From NCBI RefSeq assembly GCF_008831285.2, contig NC_045149.1, positions 13,354,629 to 13,418,628 on the forward strand: 64,000 nucleotides of DNA, read 5' to 3'. This document shows positions 11,421-23,459 of the stretch, one piece after another (the stretch's first letter is position 1; every line of letters begins with the position of its first letter). The notes beneath the pieces were generated by a model, which worked only from the letters and a program-made list of their open reading frames with translations, was not told the origin of the DNA and did not search any database. Made by a program: the position numbers and the translations under genes. The stretch comes from Nymphaea colorata. Lineage: Eukaryota; Streptophyta; Magnoliopsida; Nymphaeales; Nymphaeaceae.

Positions 11421-14400
11421 ATGGCATCATCGTCGTCAATCGCAAGCCTCATCTCTGTGAAGCTAAACAGAGATAACTATTTGCTGTGGAGGAGCCAACT
11501 TGAGTCTGTGATGATATCTCAATATTTGATGAAGTTTGTCGATGAATCTGGTGAAGCTCCATCAGAAATGATTCTAAGAAATGGCAAAGATGAACTCAAT
11601 CCTGAGTTCGCAGCATGGAGAAAATCAGATCAATTGGTTTTGAGTTGGATCAAATCCACCGTTTCTGAAGCTGTTCTCGGTCAAATAATCAGGACTCACT
11701 CAGCGCGAGAAGCCTAGGCGGCACTGGAAAAATCCTATGGCTCCCCGTCTCCACTGCGAGTCATGTTATTGAAGAAAGAACTGATGTTCATCAAGAAAGG
11801 TAACGCATACATGACTTCTTACTTGCAAAAAGTCAAATTTTAGTTGATTCTCTTGATGCAGCTGGCTGTCACACGGCAAGTGAAGACTTAGTTCAAATCA
11901 TACTTAATGGAGTCCCATCAAAGTATGAAAGTTTGATCACTTCTATAGTCACATCCTTAACAAAATTGCCTAGTTTTGCCAAGCTTTATGATCTTTTGCT
12001 GAATCAAGAAACATGTCTTCAACTTATAAAAAATGATGTTATCGAGTCACCTATGGAAAGGCAAGTTACTATAACAGCCTTCAACACCATTCGAGGCCGC
12101 AGACGTGGGCGCGGTCAAGGCCATTATCAAGGAAGAGGAGGTTGTGGTAGAAACTAGTTTCTTCAGCTGGCCCAAAATCAATTCAATAATCATCAAATGA
12201 CTAGTGTTCAGCCGAATAATCCTTCACAGCCGCACCACCAGCGAACTACCCCGCCATCCAAGAAGATCATCGAGTGCCTACACTGTGGCCGTAAGGGTCA
12301 CACAGCCAAGATGTGCTGGGATATCAATCCTCGCACATTTTCAGCCTTAACATTACAAGAGTCGGATGATGAATATTAGTATCCAGACACAGGAGCAACC
12401 AACAATATTTTCGCTAGTGGTGAAAATCTGGAGAACAAGCAAATGTACTTAGGCTCCGAATCTGTGATGGTTGGAAACGGTAAGTGCCTTCCTATTTGTC
12501 ACGTAGGGGACTTATAGGTTAATATTCAAGGGACTGATTTCATTCTGAAAAATAGCCTACATGTTCCCAAGATAGCACACAATCTGATTTCTGTGGGTCG
12601 TTTTACATCTGACAATGATTGCATTTTTTAATTCACTCCATCTGAATTTGTGATCAAGGACCACAAGACAGGAACAATACTTTTTCGAGGACCGAAAACT
12701 AGTAATGGTCTTTACCCAATTCAAGTAAAGACCAGATCTAGTGATGACATCAAGAAGTCATGTGTGGTTCAACAAATAAAGAAGGTTCGAGGGTCGTATG
12801 AGGAATGACATCGGTGACTCGGACATGCAAATAGGAACGTAGTATCTTTGCTTAATGCTCTCAGTTACATCTCAATATGTAGTCCTATTCCGAAAAGGAG
12901 TGTGAACATTGTTTAATCGGAAAGGCGCATAAGTTGCAGTTTCCTTTGTCGTCTTTTCATGCTGCTAAACCTCTTGAACTCCATCACATGGATGTTTGGG
13001 GACCAGCCCCGGGGGAGTCCAAAGATGGCCTTAAGTATTTTCTATTGATTGTTGATAATTATTCCCGCTTTACTTGGTTGTTTCCATTGAAAAATAAAAG
13101 TGACATACATTAGTGTTTTGTCAATTTCAAAACTCTTGTGGGGAACCAGTTGGGAACCACCATCAAAACTGTTCAATCAGACAATGGAGGGGAAGTTTGC
13201 AATAAAATTCTTGAAAATGAGTTGGAAAAATAGGGAATTATGCACCGTTTTTCATGTCCATATACACCCGAACAAAATGGAATTGTAGAAAGGAAAAAAT
13301 TGGCATGTAGTTGAGACCAGATTAAGTATGTTTCATGATGCTCAACCTCACCATCGTTTTTTGGTGGAAGCCTTTAGAACGGCAGTCTATATAATCAATC
13401 GACTGCCTACTCTCAAAATAGATCGAAAATCACCGTTTCAAATGATATTCAATCAAGTTCCCGATTACAGCTGTCTTCGAGTGTTCGGATCCAAGTGCTG
13501 TCCATTATTGACGTTGAGTAATGACAACAAGTTTCAGCCTAAGACAACTCCATGCATTTTTATTGGATATGAGAGTCGACACAAGGGATATGTATGTCTA
13601 GATCCTAAATCAACACCTGAGTACTTTTCTCAGTGACATTGGTTTTCAGGTATCTCAATCAGACGCGTCTCTATTTATTTTCCACCAAGGATGTGAAAGG
13701 ATATATATCTTAGTTTATGTTGATGATGTTATTATCACTGGATCATCCAATGCTCTCATAAATCAGACTCTTGCCAAACTTCGGGCATCTTTTTCAGTCA
13801 AGGACTTGGGTGATTTATCATATTTTCTTGGCATAGAGGTGACCAGGCAGCCCAACAATTTGATTCTTCAGCAAGGAGCCTATCTTAGCAATATATTACA
13901 GAAAGCTCACATGACCAATGCCAAGCCTGTCCAAACCCCTATGTCAACGGGTCATGTTTCAGGGTCTAGCACTTGGTTCTTGGATCCTACTCTCTATCAG
14001 AGCATCGTGGGAGCATTGCAATATCTCACCCTCACACGTCCGGATGTAGCATTTGCAGTAAATTGAGCATGTCAATACATGCATCAACCCTTAGAATGCT
14101 ATTGAAGGCTCATCAAGTGCATTCTCGGATATTTACAGGGCACAAGCCAGCTTGGACTATGCATTCAAAAATCTAATCATCTTCACTTAAGCGTATTTGC
14201 CGATGTTGTTTGGGCTGGAAGTACTGAAGATAGGAAATCAATAGGTGGATGTGTAACATTCTTGGGTAATAATCTTATTTCTTGGGCATCTAAGAAGCAA
14301 TGAACCGTGGCTCGTTCAAGTACAAAAGCTGAATATAAATCTCTTGCATGTGCTGCTGCAGAACTCTTATCGCTGAAAGCACTACTAATCGAGTTGGGCA

Positions 14401-14726
14401 TATCATGAACTGGAACTCCAATATTGTGGTGCGACAATATAGGTGCATTATACTTAGCAGCAAACCCTGTTTTTCATGCTCGGACAAAGCACATCGAAGT
14501 TGATTTCCATTTTGTGCGAGATCATGTATCAAAGGGACATATCTCAATCAAATTTATTAGATCACCCGAGCAAGCAGCAGATGGATTGACCAAACCTCTT
14601 GGAACTGCAAAATTCAAAGAATTTAGAGACAAGCTGAGCATTGTCCCTGCCACACTCAGCTTGAGGGAACATGTAAAAGATCTTCCTCGTTGTCAAGGAG
14701 GAATCAGTGGAAATCAAATCCACTAA
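11421..14726 (+). pseudogene. Copia-I gag-pol, internally deleted and frameshifted
   Basis: Gag begins at 11421 (MASSSSIASL) and first stops at 11715-11717, where TAG stands in an expected EAW context. Gag resumes around 11933-12157, and a CCHC knuckle (CLHCGRKGHTAKMC) is at 12275-12320. The protease core YPDTGATNN is near 12378. The integrase zinc-finger region is near 12810 and its core runs 12990-13290 (HMDVWGPAP, VQSDNGGE, YTPEQNGI). The integrase C-terminal region ends near 13630. The sequence then passes directly into the second half of reverse transcriptase (LVYVDDVIITGS near 13715), so the first half of RT is deleted. RNase H ends at 14726. Domain order PR-IN-RT-RH is that of copia. 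Several stops make it non-functional. Confidence 0.85.
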
Positions 14727-14806
14727 ACTTGGCAATGTAAAAGGTCTTCCTTGTTGTCAAGGAGGAATAGTGGAAATCAAATGCACTAAACTTGGCAAGA
14801 AGAAAA

Positions 14807-15013
14807 CTTCATTGGAGGAGCAACCCAACTAAGGAAAGAAAGTTTGAATCCTCTTCCTCTCAATCGTTATGGTGTATTTCCATACACATTGTAATTATCC
14901 CAGATTTCTTGACATGTTGTATTCTTTCCATATCTAGTAACGTGCTACATATTATATAAAGAGAAGAGATCCCTTTCATAACAACGCAAGAGAGTTAACC
15001 ATTCATTGTGTCA

Positions 15014-15050
<37 letters not shown>

Positions 15051-15064
15051 TCTACTTTCTTTCA
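14807..15064 (+). repeat. Copia-I LTR D
   Basis: The terminal LTR of the array, preceded by the same AAGAAGAAAA tract as LTR B, with its first bases mutated to CTTCATTGG. It ends TTTCA at 15064, where integrase sequence of a different copia begins without a primer-binding site. Confidence 0.85.
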
Positions 15065-17214
15065 GCTGCAAGGTTCATTTGGTTATATCCACTTCACTAT
15101 AAATCTGATATTTATCAAGTATTTGTAGATTTTTATAAATTGGTTGAAAGATATTTTGACAAAAAAACTTAAAATCTTATGAAGGCGGAGAATTCACTAG
15201 TCAGTTGTTGGAAAATTATTTAAAAATCATGACATTACGACATATTAAATCATGTCCAAAGCTGCTACCCAGAACGGAATGGCTGAATGGAGACATTGTC
15301 GAATTAGGATTAACTATGCTTTTCCATGCCCATGTTCCTGTAAAATATTGGGTGGATGCTTTTCTTATTGCTGGCAATCGTCTTTCTACGCTGATGCTAC
15401 AAATGAAATCTCCTTTTAAGAAAGTTTTGGGTGAAAAACCTGATTATGCTTGTCTTCGGATTTTTGGAAGCCGATGCTTTCCATACTTAAAAGACTACTT
15501 ACAGAACATGTTTGAGCCATGCTCCCTCCCCTGTGTATTTCTTGGACATAGCTCCATTCATAAAGGACATCAGTGTCTTCATCCTTCCTACCGGAAGAGT
15601 TTATATTTCTCGACAAGTGGTCTTCGATGAAACATGTCTTCCATTTCAAAAGCCAGGAACATTATTTTCTCCAACTACAATGCCTCAAGATGTGGTTACC
15701 TTCTTGGATTGGCATGAACCTCCCTCTAATGTTCATAATGATGCTTGCATAAATTGTAGTGGAGCTGAAAACAGTAATCATAATGACTCCTTGCCCATCA
15801 TTCAAATGCATGGAGGACTTGACAATGATCAACTTTCTTGTTGTGGCACCATCACAAATGATCAAGCTGTCCCACAACAGGCACTCAACTCTCTTGATAC
15901 AAGCGGCACCCATTTATCTACCACCAGATTGCCCATTGACACCGGCAGCCTGATTAATCATGAGCAAGATAATAGTGCAGGGGCGATCAATTCTCATCCA
16001 ATGGTGACAAGAGCCAAAGATGGGATTTCAAAACCAAATCCCAAGTATTTGCCTCCTTGCTACCATTCCCACTGAGCCCAAAAGCATAAAGGATGCTATG
16101 CAACATGATTGCTGGGTACAAGCTATGAAGGATAAACTAGAAGCACTCGACTCATGCAAAACATGGACATTGGTACCTAGAACACCTGATATGAATGTTG
16201 TTGGAACTCGATGGGCGTTCAAGGCCAAATTGAAGAGTGATGGATCTCTCGAGCGCTTAAAAGCTAAACTTGTCGCTCATGGCTTTAACCAAATCCCAGA
16301 CGTGGATTTTTTGGAGACATTTTCACCAGTAATTAAACCTGCTACCATTGAACTTGTATTGGCTATTGCATTATCACGTCATTGGCAGATTAAGCAACTT
16401 GACGTCAAAAATACCTTTTTGCATGGAGATCTAGAGCAAACCAATCTTTATTGAACAACCTCCTGGATTTTGAGATAAGCATCAACCTCATCACGTGTGT
16501 CATTTCCATAACACTTTGTATGGACTTCGGCAGGTTCCACAAGCATGGTATGATCGGTACGACACCTTTCTCTTATTTAAGGGTTTTTTTTCAGCATTTT
16601 AGATTCTTCCTTATTCATTTGCCATGATAAGAAAGGAACTATCGTACTTCTACTAAATGTTGATGATATCATTTTAACCGGCAGCGATAATGATTTTCTC
16701 CAAGATTTTGTTCATGTCTTATGTAAAGAATTTGCCATGAAAGATCTCGAAGAACTTCATCATTTTCTCGGTATTGAAGTTATTAAATCTAGTGGAGTTT
16801 TTTTCTTAAATCAATGCTGATATGCCTTTAGTTTGTTGGACAGAGCTCAGATGGCAAGAAGTAAGTCTGCAGCGATACTTCTTGCCCTGAATTTTAAGGT
16901 TGATGACACTGATTCAAATTTCCCTGATCCGACATTTCATAGTTTAGTAGGGGGATTGCAATATTTAACATTTACTCATCTAGATATCTCCTTTAATGTG
17001 AATTACATTAGTCAACATATGAAGCAGCCTAAAAATGGGCATTTTTCAGATTCTTAAGCGTATCTTACGCTATGTTCATGACACTATTTCTATGGGGTGT
17101 ACTCTAAATCCCCAATGGTCCATAAAGTTGCACGCTTATTCTAATTCAGACTGGGCTGGTTGCCATGAAACACGACGATCTACAACCGACTTCTACACTT
17201 TTGTGGGCACAAAC
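15065..17214 (+). pseudogene. Copia-II pol fragment (integrase to start of RNase H)
   Basis: Begins inside the integrase core (RFIWLYPLHYKSD) right at the end of LTR D. It continues through the integrase C-terminus (SPFKKVLGEKPDYACLRIFG, 15405-15470), a 150-aa linker, and reverse transcriptase from 16083 (WVQAMKDKLEAL, NVVGTRWAFK, ETFSPVIKP, QLDVKNTFLHGDL). The YVDD region near 16660 is decayed, with DDIILTGSD readable. The connection and RNase H start is at 16900-17214 (LHAYSNSDWAGC). Gag, protease and 5' LTR are absent. At 17214 it is split by Copia-III and resumes at 23068. It has multiple frameshifts. Confidence 0.85.
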
Positions 17215-17557
17215 TCTTAGCATGACAGATCAAACGGGCGTTCAATATGGAGCTGATTATGGTGGACAAAATCGTGCCGATGAAAAGGAATGGAAAATTG
17301 AGGAAACTAGAAATCAACGATCCCTTGATTACAGCAATAAGAAAAAGGAAATTGTATCCCAACGCATGGATCAATCAATCTGTAAACCAAAGGAAAGATG
17401 TCTTTCCAAGAATAACTTGATGTAAATTTCCTATATATATTAGTGGAACCTCACCCAATGAAATATAGGGTGAAATAGGATTGTCGTGGATGTAGGAGAA
17501 CAATACTCCGAACCATGTTAAATTGTGAGTGATTTTGTCTATGTTTGAATTTTAACA
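17215..17557 (+). repeat. Copia-III 5' LTR
   Basis: 343 bp, starting TCTTAGCATGACAG (probably from TGTTAG) and ending TTTTAACA. It carries a TATA-like CTATATATATTA near 17440 and the U5 stem-loop at 17486-17520. Confidence 0.92.
17486..17520 (+). other. LTR stem-loop motif, Copia-III 5' LTR
   Basis: GTGGATGTA, then the stem GGAG/CTCC around the loop AACAATA, then GAACCATGTTA. It lies about 40 bases before the LTR end. The same architecture recurs in three other copia families of this window with different stem sequences. Confidence 0.6.
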
Positions 17558-17570
17558 TGGTATCAGAGCT
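17558..17570 (+). other. Primer-binding site of Copia-III
   Basis: TGGTATCAGAGCT directly follows the 5' LTR. This is the sequence complementary to the 3' end of initiator tRNA-Met used by most plant copia elements. Confidence 0.9.
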
Positions 17571-17989
17571 TTAATGTGAAAATCTAGCGACCGGACGTCA
17601 ATCAAGGGGGGCGACCAGTCCAGTAGATTCGCCAGAGCCCAAGGTACACTCCAACCAATTTTGAGACACTTTAGTGCTGTATTGATGAAGAAATCAGTCA
17701 CGGCCAGATTTGGGTGGAAATCGGCGGCGATACAAGGCATTCCGCCGCCACATCGATTGTTTTCCCAAGTTTACATTGAATTTGAGAATTCCAGTGATCT
17801 GGTACATTGATCTTGCAGTTACCCTTTTTTTATGCATGTTATCTTCACTTGGAGTTGATTTCTGTCATTGATTGCATGAGATTTGAATCAAATTCGTCTG
17901 ACTATCGGACACTCGACCTATTGGAAGAAGTAGCAGAACAGAGCATACCGCCTAAGAACTTGTTACGAAATTGGCCGGCATTGTCAGCT

Positions 17990-19202
17990 CCGACGACTAT
18001 AGAGGTCAACTGCAGACAATTTTCTATTATGGGAATCTCAATTTCTACCTCTATTGTATTCATATGATTTGCTTGGATTCATTGATGACTCTAAATCATG
18101 TCCAAATCAATATATCACCAATAGTGATAAAAAATCTCAGTCCATTAATCTTGAGTATGTGACATGGATGAAACAAGACCAACTTCTCTTAAGTAGTATT
18201 ATTTCTTCACTGTCTGAAATGATACTTGCACAAGTTCTTGGACTTAAGACGTCATATGAAGTATGGAGTGCTCTTAAAAGGTCCTATGCTGCCCATTCTC
18301 GCTCAAGAATCATGCAACTCAAGGAACAACTACAAGGACTTGGAAAGGAAACTTAACTATGGGCGATTATTTCTATAAAGCCAAGATGTTGGCTCACCAA
18401 CTTGCCGTTGCTTCAAAACTAGTAGAAGAGAAGATTTAACTATGCATATCCTGAGAGGACTTCCTCGTGAATACTCAGCCTTCAAAACATCTTTGACCAC
18501 TCATGTAGATCCTATATTTCTCAGTGATTTGCATGGACTTCTTCTCACACAAGAGACGCAACTAAAAGAACAAGATCTTGAGCATGAAAAGTTTTCTCAT
18601 GCTGCACATTATGCCCAACCATATTCAGCTGGAAGGAAAAATTTTAGACAACCCTCAATGCTTCATAGAGGACATGGCCGATGCCGAGGCAGGTCTAATT
18701 TTGGACGTGGCAGATCTGATTACGGTGGAAGAAAGTGGATTATCTGTCAGTTTTGTGATAAAATGGGCCATAGTGCCAAGAATTGCTTTAAAATAGCAAG
18801 GAAAGATCACACCAGAGCAGCAACTACCAACTTGAATATGTCACCATCCTCAAATGCTCAAGTATATCACTCCAGTTCTTATATGTTCGATGATGCAAAT
18901 TGGATCCTTGACACAGGAGCAACCCATCACATCACCAATTCTTTTAGATCGATGACAATTCATGAACCTTATGAAGGCAACAACACCATTAAGGTTGGGG
19001 ACAGATCAGGTGTGTGTATTCAAAACATTGGGTCAGCTCTTTTTCATCTTCCTAAATCTACTGTTGCTCTGCGAGATATTCTTCATGCTCCAAAAATGGT
19101 TCATAATCTGTTATCGAATAAATTCTGCAAAGATGATCAAGTTATAATTGAATTTTCTGCAAATCATTGTGTAGTGAAGGACCAATGTACATGGGTGGTG
19201 AT
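17990..19202 (+). pseudogene. Copia-III gag and protease
   Basis: Gag begins in decayed form near 17990-18060 and is readable from LLGFIDDSK through the capsid region (YVTWMKQDQLLLS, SYEVWSALKRSY). A stop interrupts it at about 18355 and a frameshift near 18440. The long open stretch 18442-19202 holds the C-terminal gag, an Arg/Gly-rich segment, one CCHC knuckle (CQFCDKMGHSAKNC, 18748-18789) and the protease active site WILDTGATHHI (18901). In life these form the particle and mature the polyprotein. The protein would now read into the hAT-like insertion at 19211 and stop at 19404. Confidence 0.85.
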
Positions 19203-19210
19203 CCTACAAG

Positions 19211-19914
19211 TAGGCCTAGGCGTCGGGCTGGGCCGGGCTGCCATCGGGTACTCGGTACCCAGCCCGATCGGGCCTGGGTCTGGGCCGGGAAAACCGGGTC
19301 CCGGGCCAGATGACGCAGCCCAGGTTGGCCCGGCCTGTCCCGATCCGGTCCGCTCCCCCTCCATCTCCAGCTCCAATCGCTCTATCACCGACTGTCGTTC
19401 TTGAAGAGAAACGTCTTCAGAGGGAGAGAGAAAAAAGCAAAAAGCAAATGGATTTCTCCTAGGAACCGAATCTAAGGCAAACGGATCGAGTTAAGTAAGC
19501 TCTTCTCCTTCAGACGCAGCTGCTACTTCTTCCTCTTTCCTCTTCTTCTACTCCGCCCGTTTCGTTGCCTGATATTTCTTCAGCGGCTAGGGCTTCGGGC
19601 CATCACCCGTGAAGACAGAACTGGAGGAGCGATTGCACAGGCTCTGGATCTGAATCGGAGAAGGAGAACAACCGTATCTTTTGGAAGTTGGGCATCTATT
19701 CCTTCTTCTCTTGTTCGGCCTCCCTATTATGTTACTTCTTCTCTTGTTCCGCATCCTGGACAAGGATGGCATCTTCTGCGTCTTCGACTCTGACGGCGAC
19801 TGTCGGTGCCCGAGGATCATCCGTAGGACAAGTGCGGCCGTCGGGCGTCGAATGAAGGCTCAAACGGGCCGGGCCGGGTCGGGCCCAACGGGCCGACCCG
19901 GCCCGACACCCCTA
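19211..19914. mobile_element. GC-rich non-autonomous hAT-like element (704 bp)
   Basis: Flanked by a perfect 8-bp duplication CCTACAAG (19203-19210 and 19915-19922), the size made by hAT transposases. The ends are imperfect inverted repeats: TAGGCCTAGGCGTCGGGCTG on the left, and TAGGGGTGTCGGGCCGGGTC reading in from the right. The terminal 100 bases are strikingly GC-rich (GGGCC/CCCGG runs), while the middle (19380-19850) has ordinary composition and no transposase. Gag-protease reading resumes into integrase after the right duplication, confirming it as a late insertion in Copia-III. Confidence 0.9.
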
Positions 19915-19922
19915 CCTACAAG

Positions 19923-22712
19923 GAAGGAGTAATAGTGGCCTCTATTGTATCCAACTCCCACAACGAGAAAGCAATCAACGTCAAACTGAGAAGGTGGCAC
20001 TCTATGTAGAACGAACGACTATTACTAGATGCCACACTAGACTTGGACACACTGCTTTAATTAATGTTCATTTTATTTTGAGACAATTTAAACTTCCTTT
20101 TGAATGTGATGTCAAAAACAATAACTTTTGTGATGCTTGTCAATCTAAACAATCACATGTTCTTCCATTCACTCTATCTGATCACCAAGCCACTAAACCA
20201 TTTGAAGTGGTTCATTCAGATATATGGGGTCATGTGCCCATGATTAGCAAAGACAGATATCGATACTATGTCTCCTTTATAGATAAATACTCAAAGTATA
20301 CATGAATTTATTTTCTGGCATATAAGTTTGACATTGAAAAGGCTTTTAAAGCATTCAAGGTGAAAGTTGAAAATATCTTTGATTCAAAAATCAAATTCTT
20401 CCAATCTGACAGTGGTGGTGAGTATGCAACTCTTAACAAGTTCTTCAAGATCATGGTATCGAAAGAAAATTTTCCTATCCTCATACACATGAGTAGAATC
20501 GCACAGCTAAAAGAAAACATCGCACCCTTGTTGAAACATGCCTCTCTCTTCTTAAACATGGAGGCGTTCTAGCAGAATTCTGGACTTATGAATTCAGCAG
20601 AGCAGCATATTTATTGAACCGCATTCCTATAACAAGTCTTAAAGGCAAGTCTCCGTTTGAAATTTTATTCCAAATATCTCCAAATTATAAATTCTTGTGG
20701 GTGTTTGGCTGCGCCGCATACCCAAACTTACAACTTTATCACCAGCACAAGCTTCAACCTAAGTCCTCCAAACACACCTTTCTTGGATACTCAAATGTTC
20801 ACAAAGGTTATCTATGTTACAACCTCCAAAATTCCAAAATCATTATCAGCCGAAACGTTGTGTTCAATGAGTCAGATTTTCCATTTTTTGAACAACCAAA
20901 AACACTCCATGATACCCATAGTACCACCACACCACTACCCATTCTTTTACCTATGCTACCTACCACAACCATCTCTCTCTCAAATCACCCACCACCATCA
21001 TCTCAAACCACTCCTACCTGTGACTCAACTTCCACTCCAACTACACCTCCTACACTAGACGTCTTGGCCATTCCTCCATCTCCAACCATGCCCTCACTTC
21101 GAACCCATAACATGATCACTTGCTCACAAGATGGCACAAGAAAACCGAAATCCTCATTTTCAACAACCTACCCACTTCCCACTACTCTTGTCACCCAATC
21201 TTACTCTGACCAGGAACCAAGAACTTATGTTCAAGCCCTCAAGACTGTTCATTGACAAGAGGCTATGACAAAGGAGATGCAAGCTCTTCATCAAAATGGA
21301 ACGTGGACTCTGGTTCTACCGGACAGACCTTTCCCATTATCGGGTGCAAATGGAACTTTGGAACGCTGCAAAGCTCGACTAGTTGCCAAAGGCTATGATC
21401 AAATTGAAGGCATTGACTACTTTGAAACATTTAGTCCTATTGTGAAGCCAGCCTACTGTACGCACAGTTTTATCTCTCGCTACTTCTCTTCGATGACCTA
21501 TAAAACAATTCGACATCAATAATGCCTTTCTTCATGGGGATCTTACTGAAGATGTATATATGGCTCAATCTCCGGGATTTGAAGATCAATGCCACCCAGG
21601 TTATGTGTGCAAACTTCATAAAACACTCTATGGCCTAAAGCAAGCCCCAAGAGTCTGGTATCATCATCTTAGTCAGTCACTCCTACATATGGGGTTTAAA
21701 ACGTCTCACGCTGACAACTCCTTGTTCACCTTGACCACAGGCCAGGATAGGATTTTCGTCATGGTTTATGTTGATGATATTCTAATTATTGAGAATTCTA
21801 ATGATCAATTTACTCACTTGGTTCATCGTCTCAGTGCTGCCTTCTCTCTCAAAAATCTCAGATTTTTACATTATTTCTTGGGTATTCAGGCCATTCCAAC
21901 GTCAGAAGGGTTGTTTCTCTCACAACAAAAGTATATTATTGACATTCTGACTAGAACAAATATGACTGGTGCCAAGCCTATCTCCACACTCCTACCGGCC
22001 AATTCCTCACTGACAAAGGTTGAAACACCATTTTCAAATGCCACTCTATATCGCCAAACTGTTGGGGCCCTTCAATATCTTACCATCACTAGGCCTGATC
22101 TTTCCTATACAGTCAATAAAGTGTGTCAATTTATGCATACACCTACGACTGAAAACTGGAATGTTGTAAAATGCATATTACGCTATGTGAAAGCCACCAT
22201 CCATCATGGCCTTCTCCTCCATGAGAACTCATCAACTCAACTCCATGCTTACTCTGATGTAGACTGGGCTGGCTGCCCAAACGACCGCAAATCCACTGGA
22301 GCCTATGCTATCTTCCTTGGCCGCAATTTGATCTCTTGGAGTTCGAAGAAACAACCTACTATTGTCTGATCCTCTATTGAAGCTAAGTATCGGGCCGTCA
22401 CCAATACCATTGCAAAAGTCCTTTGGCTTAAATACTTGTTACAAGATATGGGCATCTCTCTTTTCAAACCACCAACACTTTGGTGCAACAACATTAGTAC
22501 CACCTATATGACGGCGAATCCAGTACTTCATCAGAAAAGTAAACATATTGAACTGCATGTACACTTCGATTGATATCTTGTTGCCCGCAGACAACTCTAT
22601 GTTAGACACATTCCCGCCTTTCATCAATTGGCGGATCCTCTCACCAAAGCCCTCCCCACAGATGCCTTTGTTTGAGAACGGTTCAAACTCAATGTTTGTT
22701 CAAGACCATTGA
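19923..22712 (+). pseudogene. Copia-III pol: integrase, reverse transcriptase, RNase H
   Basis: The integrase zinc finger (TRLGHTALINV, FCDACQSKQSH) is at 20030-20160. The core is at 20205-20600 (VVHSDIWGHVP, FQSDSGGEYA), with a stop at 20302-20304. The integrase C-terminus (SPFEILFQISPNYKFLWVFG) is at 20650-20715, followed by a Pro/Thr/Ser-rich linker to 21120. Reverse transcriptase runs from 21250, including [13 protein letters not shown]. It breaks near 21520 and has an open part at 21560-22369 with VMVYVDDILII. RNase H has DVDWAGC and SWSSKKQ, with a stop at 22368 before SSIEAKYR. The final codons overlap the polypurine tract. Most lesions are single changes, so the element decayed in place. 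Confidence 0.88.
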
Positions 22713-22714
22713 GT

Positions 22715-22725
22715 TTGAGGGGGGA
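22715..22725 (+). other. Polypurine tract of Copia-III
   Basis: TTGAGGGGGGA immediately before the 3' LTR, the usual site for plus-strand DNA priming. Confidence 0.85.
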
Positions 22726-23067
22726 TCTTAGCATGACAGATCAAACAGGCGTTCAATTTGGAGCTGATTATGGTGGACAAAATCGTGTTGATGAAAAGGA
22801 AAAGAAAATTGAGGAAATAGAAATCAACGATCCCTTGGTTACAACAATAAGAGAAGGGAGACTGTATCCCAATGCATGGATCAATCAATTTGTAAACCAA
22901 AGGAAAGATATCTTTCCAAGAATAATTTGATGTAAATTTCATATATATATTAGTGGAACCTCACCTAACGAAATATAGGGTGAGAGAGGATCGTCGTGGA
23001 TGTAGGAGAACAATACTCCAAACCACATTAAATTGTGAGTGATTTTGTCTATGCTTGAATTTTAACA
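22726..23067 (+). repeat. Copia-III 3' LTR
   Basis: 342 bp, the same start and end as the 5' LTR, followed by the duplicated target CAAAC. The stem-loop at 22996-23030 keeps GGAG/CTCC. Confidence 0.92.
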
Positions 23068-23455
23068 CAAACTGCATATCCTGGTCGACAAAGAAGCAGC
23101 CCACCCTGGCATGATCCACCACTGAAGCTGATGGCGTCTGCTGCTGCCAAATTGACATGGATTACATATTTTCTCAAGGATATTAGCGTTTATGTGGCTT
23201 GACCACCAACCTTATATTGCGATAACGTGTCGGCGCAGGTTTCTATCAAACCTGTTTTTCACTCAACGATGTAACATATAGAGATATATTACCATTTTCT
23301 TAGAGAAAAAGTTGCTTTAGGACAATTGACAACTCAGTTTGTTCCATCAGCCGACCAACTAGCAAATATTTTCACTAAGGCACCTTCTCGCTCCATGCTT
23401 GAAAATCTTAGAGGCAAACTAGGACTTTCTGGTCCTAAGCCGTCCAGTTTGAGGG
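23068..23455 (+). pseudogene. Copia-II RNase H, right part
   Basis: Continues the RNase H broken at 17214: a SWSTKKQPTLA-like stretch with an in-frame stop, then QLTTQFVPSADQLANIFTKA (23326-23385) and a terminal LRGKLGLSGPKPSSLRD just before a purine-rich stretch. Several frameshifts separate these pieces. Confidence 0.85.
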
Positions 23456-23459
23456 ACGC

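Larger units (their letters stand above)
9817..15064 (+). mobile_element. Rearranged tandem Ty1/copia array ('Copia-I'), four LTR segments
   Basis: The order is LTR A, gag start fused to RNase H, LTR B, gag start, partial LTR C, a longer but deleted gag-pol, then LTR D. The three complete-looking LTR 3' ends at 10065, 11069 and 11391 are each followed by TGGTATCAGAG, the usual plant copia primer-binding site complementary to initiator tRNA-Met. LTR D is not; it abuts a different copia. No 5-bp target duplication joins the outer flanks (AACGA left, GCTGC right). The array therefore grew by recombination or template switching rather than as one clean insertion, or its flanks were later lost. 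Confidence 0.8.
17215..23067 (+). mobile_element. Copia-III, complete but inactive LTR retrotransposon (5.85 kb)
   Basis: Two LTRs (17215-17557 and 22726-23067), a primer-binding site, a polypurine tract, and gag, protease, integrase, reverse transcriptase and RNase H in copia order. The pentamer CAAAC lies immediately outside both ends (17210-17214 and 23068-23072), a perfect target-site duplication. The target is the RNase H region of Copia-II. By eye the LTRs differ at about 27 of 342 positions (roughly 92% identical), so the insertion is not recent. A hAT-like element sits inside at 19211-19914. Confidence 0.93.

Noticed and set aside
9812-15069. Target duplication around the Copia-I array
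   Set aside because: The outer flanks are AACGA and GCTGC, which do not match. The array cannot be scored as one clean insertion.
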